Positions 51,138 to 61,097 of a DNA stretch of 64,000 nt are shown one piece after another; within the stretch, counting starts at the first letter, position 1, and each line of letters starts with the position of its first letter. The position numbers were made by a program, and so were the translations under genes. The stretch covers positions 1 through 64,000 of the forward strand of contig NBIV01000218.1 in assembly GCA_003194525.1 (NCBI GenBank), written 5' to 3'. The notes below the pieces were generated by a model. The model searched no databases. It saw only the letters and a program-made list of their open reading frames with translations, and had not been told where the DNA came from. The stretch is from Gracilariopsis chorda (taxonomy: Eukaryota; Rhodophyta; Florideophyceae; Gracilariales; Gracilariaceae).

Positions 51138-52016
51138 TTAAGGCACCTCAGAATATGCGTTGTATTCAGGAATAGCATGCATATGGTTCAGTGGTCCGTT
51201 TCCTTGTCCTACATCGATGCCATCCTGGATCCCTCGGAACACAAACGTTTTAGCTTCTGCAACCGCATCTCGCATATTCTTTCCCTGTGCCAGAAACGCC
51301 GTTATGGCCGCAGACAGTGTGCATCCAGTGCCATGAGTGTTCTTCGTATCCACCCGCGGCCTGCTAAACACTTCAAAGCTCTTCCCGTCATAAAGAATGT
51401 CTGATGCGACACTCGCATCTATTCTCTCGTCCAATGAATCATCTTCTAAGTACGATTCAAAAGTGTGACCTCCTTTGAGCAACACAGCGTTACATCCCAT
51501 CCCGATAAGTGTCTCACATGCTCTTCTTACATCGGAAGGCGATTCTATGCGCATTTCCGTCAGCTTTTCAGCCTCCGGCAGATTTGGCGTAATCACCGTG
51601 GCAATAGGAAACAGATTGGCTATCAACGCATTTCTGGTATCGTCTCTGACGAGTGAGTCTCCACTTGTCGCCACCAAAACCGGATCGACAACGACAAACG
51701 GTATCTCATAACGACGAACGGACTGAGCGACGCTCCTGATGATGGCAGGTGACGGTAGCATTCCGGTTTTCAACGCTGCGATTTTGATATCTGACAGGAC
51801 GCTCTCCATTTGTTGTTCAATGAACGAAATCGGAGGTATGTGAATGTCCTGCACTCCTTTCGTGTTTTGAGCCGTAAGCGCTGTGACAACACTGGCTCCG
51901 TAAACATTCAAAGCAGTGAAGGTCTTCAAATCTGCTTGGATGCCTGCTCCACCACCGGAATCGGAACCAGCCACAGTGACAACACATGGTGGTCGAGAAG
52001 TTGGATCACTTCCCAT
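51138..52016 (-). CDS. Hydroxymethylpyrimidine (phosphate) kinase, ThiD-like
   Basis: Seen: 292 residues. VVTVAGSDSGGGAGIQADLK, TALNVYGASVVTALTAQNTK, ALKTGMLPS, VVDPVLVATSGDSL, VITPNLPEAEKLT, AVLLKGGHTFES and TKNTHGTGCTLSAAITAFLA. This is the complete ThiD / HMP-P kinase ribokinase-fold sequence, including the GTGC anion hole with its catalytic Cys. Known: phosphorylates hydroxymethylpyrimidine and its phosphate in thiamine synthesis. In plants this domain is fused to thiamine-phosphate synthase; here the protein stops after the kinase. No obvious transit peptide, so cytosolic or using an upstream start not seen. Confidence 0.93.
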   Translation of the reverse strand: MGSDPTSRPPCVVTVAGSDSGGGAGIQADLKTFTALNVYGASVVTALTAQNTKGVQDIHIPPISFIEQQMESVLSDIKIAALKTGMLPSPAIIRSVAQSVRRYEIPFVVVDPVLVATSGDSLVRDDTRNALIANLFPIATVITPNLPEAEKLTEMRIESPSDVRRACETLIGMGCNAVLLKGGHTFESYLEDDSLDERIDASVASDILYDGKSFEVFSRPRVDTKNTHGTGCTLSAAITAFLAQGKNMRDAVAEAKTFVFRGIQDGIDVGQGNGPLNHMHAIPEYNAYSEVP

Positions 52017-53289
52017 CGTTCTGGCCCTCTCTCAAGCCGAGGATATCCAGCCGATCCGATTTCACCAGTGCGGCCTGCATAAGGCCTTGATGGAAGACAC
52101 CTCTCAGCTTCCGTAAAAAAGAACTTGTTATTCCGTTAAAACGTCGTCGAGATTAAAATTCTGTCAGGTGGCTAGTATAGAGATTACGGATCTTGAGATT
52201 TTCGTACAAGGGTAACGCGAAGATGGTATCGCCGCCTTGAGCGGGAAATAAACAAAAATGAATATCAAAGCTGCCAAGGAGATTCGTGTGGCTTCTGGAC
52301 TACGTGAAGTGGGAATATCGCCCCGTTCGTGATATGAAGGGTAGGGGCCAGTTACTATTATGCTACGTTCTCAGAATTGTAGGACCAAGATCATATAGAG
52401 TTATCAACTATCAAGCCAATAAAAAGTGGACGGACTTCAGGGCTTCATCCAAACTTCCGAAAACCTCATACATCGTGTCGGAGAAACTCGTTCTCCATTT
52501 GATTCATCCATTCTTGTTTGCGGCCATTCGCGGTCTCAACTTTTTTCCAAAGTCATGGCAGATCTACATTGGCGAAAGAATCTTTCGCTCTGCCTCTCAA
52601 ATCCTGCCAATCCAATAGCCTCTCTTGTTTTGCGTCACTCTGCTAGATGACTGATTCGTTTATAAAGATAGCACTGGTCATGCGTTGAGTATAAAGGGCG
52701 CCAACCGCAATCTTGTCACTGCAGAATGATTCTCTTCCAAGATTATTGTAGCAGATATGTGGCATGCCTTTCAACTTGGTACTCTACATAGATATCGCAC
52801 AACGCATGGACTGGAAAACGTGGACTTTGAAGCAAACTTTAAGTCACACATTGGATGTCCTTCTGAAATCAATCTGAGATGGGCGTATTGTCTGCATAGA
52901 TTGCATATGTTCTGACTGTTTGAAGTTAGTCAAAGGTGTTACCAGAAAGGGGGCAGGAACGAGAGACAGAAACTAATGATTTCCAAATGTTTGTTCGACA
53001 TGCTATTTTGAGATGGATTCTGAAACCGAATGCATAGAACCGTTGCTCTGTCAGGGAAGCAGAGCGTGATACGAGGGTGGAAGGGTACAGGGGTACCCAG
53101 GATACCTTGCTATTATCGTGCGACTTGAGCTGTTCTCACGCTTCTATTTCTTCCGTTCTGAAAAGTAGTCTTCCTTGGCCTCATTTTCTGCTCCCATTTC
53201 AAACTGCTTTGAGGATACTGCAATCTAACTGAGATTAGCTTTTGCTCACTTCTTGAGGTTTTTATAGCTACACAATCAAGAAAGGAGTG
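52017..53289. other. Spacer before the disordered-protein gene
   Basis: About 1.3 kb. A frame at 52286-52618 starts with GTG and shows no domain. Motif words near 52209 (ACAAGGGTAACG) and 53081-53100 (GGAAGGGTACAGGGGTACCC). No gene called. Confidence 0.35.
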
Positions 53290-54777
53290 ATGGACTCGGG
53301 TAACGCCCAATCATCATCACAGGAAGTACTTCATAATCAAGGAAGCCTACGCTCACAAGTATCTCCGAAACACACACCCTTCTCACTTAGCGTACCTGTT
53401 ACAACTGAAGATTCTAAAGAGCTTTCAACGTTTACTTTTGTAGACAGTGACGAGGATGCGACTCTGCGAAGACCTCAACCGGAGAATATTGAAACTTCTG
53501 AACCATCCGAGGGCCACAATCTACCTGACAAAGAACGCACAAAAGGAAAAAATGAAGGCATAAATCTCTACTTAAAGCAAGAAGATAGTCAAATGCCAGT
53601 AACGAAGAAGCCTAAGACATCATCGGTTGTCTCAGCTGAAGCCCAAAAGCCAGACATGACAGTCACATCGGAGCCGGTTGGAAAGGTCCAGAGTGCGACT
53701 AAAGAGCAGAGAAGCACTCAGAGAGACTCGACACTATTTTGGCATCAAAAATCAGAGAAGAGGAACTCAACTACCGTGAATGCAGAAAAAGGAACACGAA
53801 GCAACCATGAAACTATTGCGAATTTACAGCGAAGAGCAAAATCTCTCTCGTTTTTAGAGGAGACATCTCCGAGAAAGGTTGGAGATATTGGTTCATACGC
53901 TGGAACTGCGATCACAGAAGCGAGCAGTCCCTCCAGTCGTATGAGAGGACGAACAGCATCACGAGTGGGCTCGAAACAGAAAAGGAGTCAAACGCCAGCA
54001 GCCCCTGCAATAAACCTATCTGACTATGGTAGCGATGACGATATCGAAGCCGCTGACTTAGCAGAATCAGTATGTGTCTATGATGGTGCTCTAGGAAGAA
54101 AAAAAGTGCAAAAGCCGTCCTTACGACTTACGAAACAGGAAGAGAAGATGTCTTCCATTCTTCGTCAGCGAAAGCTTACGACTGAGATTCAGCAAACACC
54201 ATCGTGTGCTCCAAGCCGCCAGAACAGCCAGAACAGCAAGATTTCTCAAAGAGCAAGAGTGAGTTTCCAAACAAAAGAAGGCACTATTCCAGCAGTGAGG
54301 GAGACGAAACCAAAAATACAGTGTCACACGCCGTTTCCAAGGGGGAACTTAAAGCTCCTAGCATCTGAAAGTGAAGACAGCGATGATCTTTCTTTTCAGG
54401 AAAGCAGAATCTCCAACTCCGAGAGGCCTTCACTCAAGCCAGTTGATGACTATAGAAGTAATTCGTTGGGAAATTTGAAGGAAGATGCAATGCCGATACC
54501 TCCTGCACCATTTAGATCACCGACTAGGGCTGCAAATGGTATATGTTTTACCCAATACCCTAATGTGATGGGTCCCAGGAGAAATTACCCACACAAGTCA
54601 CGGGAATCTGCACAAGTGTCCTGCTTCGTTCGAATTGGTGGAAGAAGAAACATATTAACGTTTGAACCAGCTATTGAAACTACGAACATTCTCCCTGCAG
54701 CGCCCACGACTAGCAAACCCGCTCTAGTGCCTGGTAGCTATTGCTCTAGCTGCGGCCATAGAGTGATAGACGCTTGA
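53290..54777 (+). CDS. Large disordered protein with C-terminal Cys-x-x-Cys, unknown
   Basis: Not recognised. Seen: 495 residues, no intron, low hydrophobicity, rich in Ser, Lys, Glu, Thr and Arg. Acidic islands (VDSDEDATLRR, YGSDDDIEAAD, SESEDSDDLSFQES) alternate with basic patches (RGRTASRVGSKQKRS, ILRQRKLT). The last ~60 residues change character: CFVRIGGRRNILTFEPAIET, then PALVPGSYCSSCGHRVIDA, with one CxxC pair at the extreme C-terminus. Patches of KKPK and KQKR suggest a nuclear protein; chromosome or RNA binding is a guess. The codon before the ATG is an in-frame GTG. Codon use is more AT-rich than that of the GC-rich neighbours. Confidence 0.68.
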   Translation: MDSGNAQSSSQEVLHNQGSLRSQVSPKHTPFSLSVPVTTEDSKELSTFTFVDSDEDATLRRPQPENIETSEPSEGHNLPDKERTKGKNEGINLYLKQEDSQMPVTKKPKTSSVVSAEAQKPDMTVTSEPVGKVQSATKEQRSTQRDSTLFWHQKSEKRNSTTVNAEKGTRSNHETIANLQRRAKSLSFLEETSPRKVGDIGSYAGTAITEASSPSSRMRGRTASRVGSKQKRSQTPAAPAINLSDYGSDDDIEAADLAESVCVYDGALGRKKVQKPSLRLTKQEEKMSSILRQRKLTTEIQQTPSCAPSRQNSQNSKISQRARVSFQTKEGTIPAVRETKPKIQCHTPFPRGNLKLLASESEDSDDLSFQESRISNSERPSLKPVDDYRSNSLGNLKEDAMPIPPAPFRSPTRAANGICFTQYPNVMGPRRNYPHKSRESAQVSCFVRIGGRRNILTFEPAIETTNILPAAPTTSKPALVPGSYCSSCGHRVIDA

Positions 54778-54845
54778 CTTGGCTGTTGAGTTTGGTCTTG
54801 TTGCACACGACGACCGAGCCCCAACGTGCGTGTCGGACAGCTGCG

Positions 54846-55931
54846 CTACCTCGTATAACTAATAGTCGAGAAAAACAAAGATACAGTATTGAGCGCTGTG
54901 AGAACTTCTGGGAGAACGGCAATTGTTAGTGGTACCTGGTCTCCATGGTTGAGCAACTTAGTAACCAACGCTGACGTGTTAACTTTTCGAGTCTTGTCGA
55001 TGGCTTCCTTCAATACCATGCAGTGCTCTGGTGGCACGACATCGTCCTTTTTAGCGTGAATTAGAACTACAGACTTGCAGTTGAGTCGGTCCACGTACTC
55101 TATTGGCGATAACTTTGTCAGTTGCGTTTTGTGATGGTCAACGCTAGTGTCGATTACTTCCTTTAGAAAGACCATATCATTTTGAAGTCGATTGAATGTC
55201 TTTGCCTCTTCTGGATAGTCCTTTTGTAACTTGTTCAATATATTGGATTGCTTGCCTATGTTCTGATAGTGATCATCGTCGCAAAAAGCCCTACACATTG
55301 CCTTCACGCGTTCATCATGAGGGTAGAGAAAAGTGGAGAACATAGCGTTGATAGCGTATCGTGAATCTTCTCGTTCGCATGTTTTGATGCAATGGCGAAC
55401 ACATGCATGAAAATTGGCATGTGCTCCGACACACAAAAATGAATCGACAACATTAACAAAAGTTGATGCAATGAGACTAAGGCCGGAAGGAATACATGGG
55501 CCTGCAATCGACACCGTTCCTGATGGGCTCAGGCATTTATCGCGCGATACATCTTGTATAATCTGAATCATAGGATCATATCTGATTTCCATACGTGCGA
55601 AAGGTGCGATATGCGGAACAACAACCAGGTGATTGGGATTTGCCGAGGCAAGTGCACGAGCCAGATTGACCACTCTGAAGTCATTCGCGCCAGACGGTGC
55701 ATTACCGTGAACCAAAAGTATTGTTCGAGTTTTCCGTGATACCGGACGAGAAGAGTATACTTTAGCATTGTAATTGTTAATCCAGTACGAGACAGCCCCA
55801 ACTCTTGACGGAACGCTTTTTGGGGCTATGAGAGTGATCAAAAACAATGCAGCTTGTATGCGAGAGGACAAAAAGGATGGAAGATAATCGATCAGGATGT
55901 GTAACACAATGGATAGAAAAGACAACAACAT
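54846..55931 (-). CDS. Alpha/beta-hydrolase-like membrane protein, altered nucleophile elbow
   Basis: Seen: 361 residues. Two hydrophobic N-terminal segments (MLLSFLSIVLHILIDYL and IQAALFLITLIA) precede ILLVHGNAPSGANDFRVVNL, then VSIAGPCIPSGLSLIASTF at the place of the nucleophile elbow, YLHD-like YPHDERVKAM, SVVLIHAKKDDVVPPEHCMV (acid Asp) and LLNHGDQVPLTI (His). The fold and the Asp and His are those of alpha/beta hydrolases. The elbow, normally GxSxG, reads AGPCIPSG: either Cys is the nucleophile or activity is lost. No family more specific than this could be assigned. An in-frame GTG lies five codons before the ATG used. Confidence 0.65.
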   Translation of the reverse strand: MLLSFLSIVLHILIDYLPSFLSSRIQAALFLITLIAPKSVPSRVGAVSYWINNYNAKVYSSRPVSRKTRTILLVHGNAPSGANDFRVVNLARALASANPNHLVVVPHIAPFARMEIRYDPMIQIIQDVSRDKCLSPSGTVSIAGPCIPSGLSLIASTFVNVVDSFLCVGAHANFHACVRHCIKTCEREDSRYAINAMFSTFLYPHDERVKAMCRAFCDDDHYQNIGKQSNILNKLQKDYPEEAKTFNRLQNDMVFLKEVIDTSVDHHKTQLTKLSPIEYVDRLNCKSVVLIHAKKDDVVPPEHCMVLKEAIDKTRKVNTSALVTKLLNHGDQVPLTIAVLPEVLTALNTVSLFFSTISYTR

Positions 55932-56640
55932 TGCGAAGAGCTCCACTAAAGCAACAGTTACACTGTTTCGTTGTCGTGGTCCTGTCGTACAAGATAGCTA
56001 TCCTCGTAAATAAAAGGGTAGCAAAGAAACCAGACTTCTTGCGAAGCGGCAGCCTTCGTTTGTGAAATCAGAGTTCTCGTCGTATCCCTGCGTGGTGCCA
56101 CCTTTGGAACCTCTTTGGCAGAACAAAACCACGCAGACAGTCTTGCTACCAACATGATCATATATGAACTTGTGACAATGCACCACCGTGGGAAGCGCTG
56201 TAAAGAGTAGGGTCTGCACTGTACCGCCAACATGTTACTGTAGATACGAGTGTACAACCAAAAGCCCTTGCATCTTTTTTTTATCTCATCAGCTCTCCGC
56301 TTTCCAGATCTTCTCGGTTAGAAAGTGATAGTTGTATCCAAGGGCTTGCGTTCTGTTCTAACGGTGAAGAACTTCTGGATTAGCAGCAACCCCGAGCAGG
56401 AGATTAGACCGACTGTTGACTATATTCCCTTGCGGCGCCAAAGGTATCGAGACCTAGTTTAAAAGAAAGACATAATACCCCTCATGGGGAACCGTCAGTG
56501 CTCGTACAGAGAAACATGGCGGGGTAGATTTCGTTGGCGCTGTGAGCCAGAGAGAGAAAATGTAAAGATGAAATGGACCAGCTACTGGGTCTGTCAAAGA
56601 AACGAGACTCCGTCATAGTACAGAGAATTGCTTTTCGTGC

Positions 56641-56678
56641 TTATACGACTGCGTGTGACTTATACGACTGCGTGTGAA
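56641..56678. repeat. 19-bp tandem duplication
   Basis: Two perfect adjacent copies of TTATACGACTGCGTGTGAC (last base of the second copy differs). Confidence 0.85.
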
Positions 56679-57600
56679 CAACAACATGGAATAGAATTAC
56701 GCACGTGTGAGAGTTCCGAGACCATATCTTATGTAGAGCATATTAGCGCAAGACAAGAATAGTTCAAGAATTGAAATTCTTTTCCATATGAAGCAGCTGA
56801 ACCCCCCATCCTGACACAGACTACGGTCTGCAATGCTCTCTCTCTCTTTTACGAACACGCATACACTAATTCCTCCGCGCATTGCTAAGAACCCCGACAA
56901 CCTATAATACTTACTCCCTGTAATGCTCTAATAAGATTGCCATCATTCTTAAAGTCAAGCTAGTGCTCTCTCCTGCCCTCCGAGATGAATACTGCAGATA
57001 GTTCAACTTATCGGATTGGGCCCAAGTGTTTCTGCCTACGCAGCAATCACAATGAAACATTTTCGAGGAGTACCCCGCTGTTATATCGTTCTTCATAGAG
57101 TCGCCTCTCGCTTTGTATATCTGTACGATCATTCCTGCGGTCCCGGAATGCTGTGCTTAGTACTTTTGGGAACTTGTTTTGTGAGGTGCACGACGTAAAC
57201 TCGTTCACACTGAGTTCCTTATTGAATGACAATCCAAAAATGAAAGAATGAAAAGGAACAGAGTGCTTTTTGTCTGTTGCCGCGTATCGCGCTTTGAGTT
57301 TGCGACACGCATGATTGTTTCGCGGATCTTTCGAGTAGGTGATTGAGATTTAGACCTGTACGGTTTAGCGCGAGAAGAACAACTAAAACGTCTCTTTTTA
57401 CCCCTCGTATGATGAAAGGTATGTAGGGAAGCCACGATACAGGTTTTATCAGGGGTATAAAGTTAGATCTCTAATCGTAAGTCCTTGGTAACTTAACAAG
57501 GATTACCAATGGTAACCCTGGTACCGTCGTACACATCGATGCCCTTGGATCACTCTTCATCATCGGGGACATCCGAAAATCCCGTGCTGGACTTACGAAG

Positions 57601-57653
57601 TTGAAGAGCGGCAAGTGACGTTCATAATATGAACGTCACCAGCCGCTCTTCAT
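57601..57653. repeat. Long near-perfect hairpin
   Basis: Arms of 24 bp at 57602-57625 and 57629-57652 pair except for two adjacent positions, around a 3-nt loop. The inner part is TGACGTTCAT / ATGAACGTCA. It lies about 340 bp before the chorismate synthase ATG. Could be a hairpin RNA, the footprint of a small fold-back element, or a palindromic protein site. Confidence 0.85.
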
Positions 57654-57992
57654 TTCGGAGTACTGTTTTTTCATTATTTCTTTCGAGCCACGTCTACACG
57701 TCAACGGTTATAGTTCGTTGCAAATGGAATGGGGGATCGAGCTCTGCAACAGATGCGAAGTGAACTCTACACAAGGATGTAAGAATACGTAGTGCGGACA
57801 ACACAATCCCTTTTTTCGACAATCAGGAACAGCTCCTCAGTATCATCTTTAGTGAGGTTTTGACCAAAACGTACGGGGGTCAAGCACTACGTTTTGCTAC
57901 TTACTGGCGAAAACTCTTTGTGCCAAGTTCGAGGGTACATCTTCAGGCTACGAACCGCAGTCATAGTGCACCTGTACGGAGTCAACGCTTAT

Positions 57993-59273
57993 ATGCCAAT
58001 GACAGGATTTGTGCCTTCGGTGTTCCCGAATTCCTTTCTTGGAAACAGTTTTCGATCTCAAAATGTAGCGGTTCAACCACGTCGCCATCAAGGGGCCACG
58101 ATGGGGCTTGGCAATTCCTTTGGCAAGCTTTTCAGAATCAGCACGTGGGGAGAGAGTCATGGAGGAGGCGTGGGTGTCACAGTGGATGGTTGTCCACCTC
58201 GACTTCCGCTAGACCGCGATGATATTCAGCGCGACTTAGATCGCCGTCGCCCAGGACAGAGCCGTATCGTAACTCCTCGTAATGAACCTGATGCAGTGGA
58301 AATCTTGTCAGGTGTGGTTGATGGCATAACGATTGGAACACCTATCGGAATGCTTGTTCGGAACAAAGACCATCGCAGTAAGGATTATGATACCATGGCT
58401 GTCGCCTATCGTCCTTCACATGCAGACGCTGCTTATGATGCAAAGTACGGCATAAGAGCCGTTGCGGGCGGGGGACGCTCCTCCGCTAGGGAGACTATTG
58501 GCCGAGTGGCGGCAGGTGCCATTGCGCGAAAGCTTTTGAAATTGTACGCAGGTGTAGAAATAGTCGGATACGTGAAGCGCGTCCGAGACATAGAAGCCCC
58601 TCCAATTGACCCAATCACTGTCACAACCGAACAGGTTGACTCCAATATCATTCGATGCCCAGATGAACCCACCGCTGAAAAGATGATAGCGTACGTGGAC
58701 GAGATTCGAAAGTCTGGGAACAGCATTGGGGGAGTAGTGGAAGTAATTGCAAGAAACGTGCCTGCGGGATGGGGATCCCCGGTTTTCGATAAGTTAGAAG
58801 CAGATCTCGCCAAGGCCTGCATGAGTCTTCCTGCTTCGAAGGGCTTTGAGATTGGCAGTGGGTTTGAAGGGACAATGCTGACTGGAATTGAACACAATGA
58901 CCCTTTTTACGTTGACGACGATGGGAGAACCAGAACCGTAAGTAACCGCAGCGGAGGTGTCCAAGGTGGAATAAGTAATGGCGAACCGATAGTGGTGCGT
59001 GTTGCCTTCAAACCAACAAGCACAATAGGGCGCATCCAAAGAACAGTCACCCGTGGCGGGGAAGAAACAGAGCTCAGAGGGAAAGGCCGACATGACCCGT
59101 GCGTCCTACCACGGGCGGTACCTATGGTCGAGTCCATGGTCGCACTAGTGCTCGCGGATCATTTGATGCAACAGGTTGCGCAATGCAGCGTAATGCCTCT
59201 TCGCCAAGAAGATGCGCCGAACCCACTTGGTCCAAAACCTGTGCCAGACTCCATGATATCCAATATCGGTTGA
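57993..59273 (+). CDS. AroC: Chorismate synthase, plastid-targeted
   Basis: Seen: 426 residues, no intron. An N-terminal stretch [20 protein letters not shown], Ser/Phe-rich and acid-free for ~40 residues, precedes the enzyme, which opens [20 protein letters not shown]. Then [79 protein letters not shown] and [18 protein letters not shown]. All three chorismate synthase signatures are present. Known: converts EPSP to chorismate, last step of the shikimate pathway, using reduced FMN; located in plastids of plants and algae. The ATG at 57993 gives the transit peptide. Confidence 0.95.
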   Translation: MPMTGFVPSVFPNSFLGNSFRSQNVAVQPRRHQGATMGLGNSFGKLFRISTWGESHGGGVGVTVDGCPPRLPLDRDDIQRDLDRRRPGQSRIVTPRNEPDAVEILSGVVDGITIGTPIGMLVRNKDHRSKDYDTMAVAYRPSHADAAYDAKYGIRAVAGGGRSSARETIGRVAAGAIARKLLKLYAGVEIVGYVKRVRDIEAPPIDPITVTTEQVDSNIIRCPDEPTAEKMIAYVDEIRKSGNSIGGVVEVIARNVPAGWGSPVFDKLEADLAKACMSLPASKGFEIGSGFEGTMLTGIEHNDPFYVDDDGRTRTVSNRSGGVQGGISNGEPIVVRVAFKPTSTIGRIQRTVTRGGEETELRGKGRHDPCVLPRAVPMVESMVALVLADHLMQQVAQCSVMPLRQEDAPNPLGPKPVPDSMISNIG

Positions 59274-59879
59274 GCACGGGGAAACTGCATTCACATGTTT
59301 TGCAATATCGGGCTTAAGTGCTTAGCAGGACCATAATCTGCAATGATTACTAACAACACGAAGAGATTGAGTATGAAGCGGTCAGATTAATCAACTAATG
59401 ACAGCATTTATGTCTTTATAGCAACAAGTTCTAGCGCTTGGCTTGGTGGTGGAGATAAACTTTGCATTCGGGCCACCATGCAGCGCTGAAACACCTGATC
59501 AGGTTTATTCTATTTGCGATATAGATTATATTACACTGACTACAACTCAAGATACTTGCAGCAACCCAGCTCGTGCTTGTATTCTGTGCTCTTATCCTCG
59601 ATGAAAGGATAGACCTCCTTTGGCGTTCGTTTTTGCAAGAGTGATCATGCAAAAGACCGACATCTGTGTGTGCGATTAACGCCCCATTGGTTTTGAACAC
59701 ATACACTGTTCTTCGCAGCGCTGTGGTCTTGCTTTGATTCAAACATGTGAGACGCGAATATACTTCAAATTTCTGTGCATCCTGCTCCGATAAAGAGGCG
59801 AAAGTAACTTTGCACAACGGAAAACAGCGGCCCGTTGTATTTGATAAGTGCTAGAGAGATGGGAACTCGAAAGATGCAT
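59274..59879. other. Convergent spacer
   Basis: About 600 bp between the stops of chorismate synthase and the TXNDC9-like gene. A minus-strand frame at 59431-59817 begins with TTG and has no domain. Nothing else seen. Confidence 0.4.
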
Positions 59880-60446
59880 CTACTCGTCATCTGCAATGTC
59901 AGTATTTGTCAACATTCCAAAGGAATGTAGTCGTTTCTCGATGGAAGCGGTAGTGAACTTTCCTGTTGAACTCAAGTGATCAAGGCCAGGCAGAACTTTA
60001 TCAATTTCAGAGTTCTTAACAAGGATTAGCGAAGGTAGTACACGAATGTTCAACCTGTCCCCCAGAAATGGAGCCTTATCGGCGTCAAGAGTGGTGAATA
60101 GGGTTTCCAAGTGATGCTCAGCAATGCGGCCAATGTGCTCGAGCAGGTCTTCTGCATACCTGTTGGAACCCGGTCTGTACATGATTGTGACCATACGCTT
60201 GGACTCCTTTGCGCGGGGGAAAAACTCCTTTTCCCCTATACGATGAACGGTGCCGTGACCGTTTCTCCGCCACATGGCCCTTTCTTCGGCGGTCTTCTTC
60301 ATTTGTGCCAGCCGCTTTTGGCGAAGGGCTTCCAATTCGTCATCTTGCAGACTATTGAGTCGATCGATTTCGGAATCGAGTTGCTGCTCCAAATTATCTG
60401 CGACCTGCTGGACGGCCGTCTCGACCAGTTTTTGAACGTGTGCCAT
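59880..60446 (-). CDS. TXNDC9: TXNDC9 / PLP3-type phosducin-like thioredoxin-fold protein
   Basis: Seen: 188 residues. N-terminal helix MAHVQKLVETAVQQVADNLE, then LNSLQDDELEALRQKRLAQM, NGHGTVHRIGEKEFFPRAKE, TIMYRPGSNRYAEDLLEHIG, HHLETLFTTLDADKAPFLGD and RLNIRVLPSLIL. The set 'DDELE.LR.KRL..MKK', 'GHG......EKEFF' and 'APFL..RL.I.VLPSL' is that of TXNDC9/PLP3. As usual in the family there is no CxxC redox pair; the family's 'RCK' Cys is also absent (NRYAE). Known: a cofactor of the CCT chaperonin in tubulin and actin folding. Frame open upstream; 60446 is the ATG giving family length. Divergent from plastid S1. Confidence 0.88.
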   Translation of the reverse strand: MAHVQKLVETAVQQVADNLEQQLDSEIDRLNSLQDDELEALRQKRLAQMKKTAEERAMWRRNGHGTVHRIGEKEFFPRAKESKRMVTIMYRPGSNRYAEDLLEHIGRIAEHHLETLFTTLDADKAPFLGDRLNIRVLPSLILVKNSEIDKVLPGLDHLSSTGKFTTASIEKRLHSFGMLTNTDIADDE

Positions 60447-61097
60447 ACGTATGGAACGAAAAGGGACAAAGAAGCAGCTCTCCGGGATAAAAGCAGTGAC
60501 ACAACTGGAATGGCTCAGGTCTGGCGACGACGGCGAACTCCGGAATATTCGACTCGACAAGAAGAGAGGGCGAGGTTCTCTTCGTGACGGGGGCACTGGG
60601 GGTGTTGGGGAGCTAGAAAGGACGCTGCCTAAGCCAGAAATCCGCGAGGCTGGCTCAAAAATTAAATCTTCCCGCCAAAAGAATTGTATTGCTATTTCTT
60701 TTCATGCGCCCTCGGGTTACGGTGTGTATTTTAGCCAAATATAAACGTGAAAGCTTTTGATTGGCAGGCGCGCCTGTAAACCAGGAGCGAAAGCACAGAG
60801 ATGAGTGGTGGTAAAATTACCGTTCCGGAGGTCGTTTCATGTACAAGGGTACTTGTGTCAGATTACCCTTCCGCTGTGCACCGCCTCGCCGGTGTCACAT
60901 CGCGTATCTCGCTTCACCGAAATCTCCGCTCAGTTTTGGTCCTTTCTGCCACTTTCGTTGATTGCGCACCGTCGTCACCGCCTTCAAACCCCTTCCATCT
61001 CCCACCGCCACGTCTCCTCCCAATCCACTGGTCTGCTCTTCGATCGTCATTTTATTTCACAGATTGCTGCCCACTAGAAAGTACGTCCTCGACCGAA
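60447..61097. promoter_or_regulatory. Divergent spacer TXNDC9 / plastid S1
   Basis: TATA-like AAATATAAACG at about 60738, oriented to the plus strand. From about 60960 to 61030 the plus strand is C/T-rich. The S1 frame is open from an ATG at 60801, but the 98 extra residues show no conserved block. Motif word TACAAGGGTACTTG near 60842. Confidence 0.45.

Larger units (their letters stand above)
55932..57992. promoter_or_regulatory. Divergent spacer hydrolase / chorismate synthase
   Basis: About 2 kb without recognised gene. Holds a 19-bp tandem duplication (56641-56678), a motif patch at about 57480-57525 (CCTTGGTAACTTAACAAGG, ACCAATGGTAACCCTGGTAC) and a long hairpin (57601-57653). The chorismate synthase frame is open back to 57894 but starts there with TTG. 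Confidence 0.45.

Noticed and set aside
52286-52618. 110-codon plus-strand frame
   Set aside because: Starts at GTG, no family resemblance, and overlaps another frame.
57894-57992. Upstream extension of chorismate synthase
   Set aside because: Begins at TTG; the ATG at 57993 gives a sensible transit peptide.
59431-59817. 128-codon minus-strand frame between two stops
   Set aside because: Starts at TTG, no domain, lies in a convergent 3' spacer.
60801-61097. 98-residue N-terminal extension of plastid S1
   Set aside because: No conserved block and partly a C/T-rich leader; kept only as an alternative because its ATG follows a TATA-like box.
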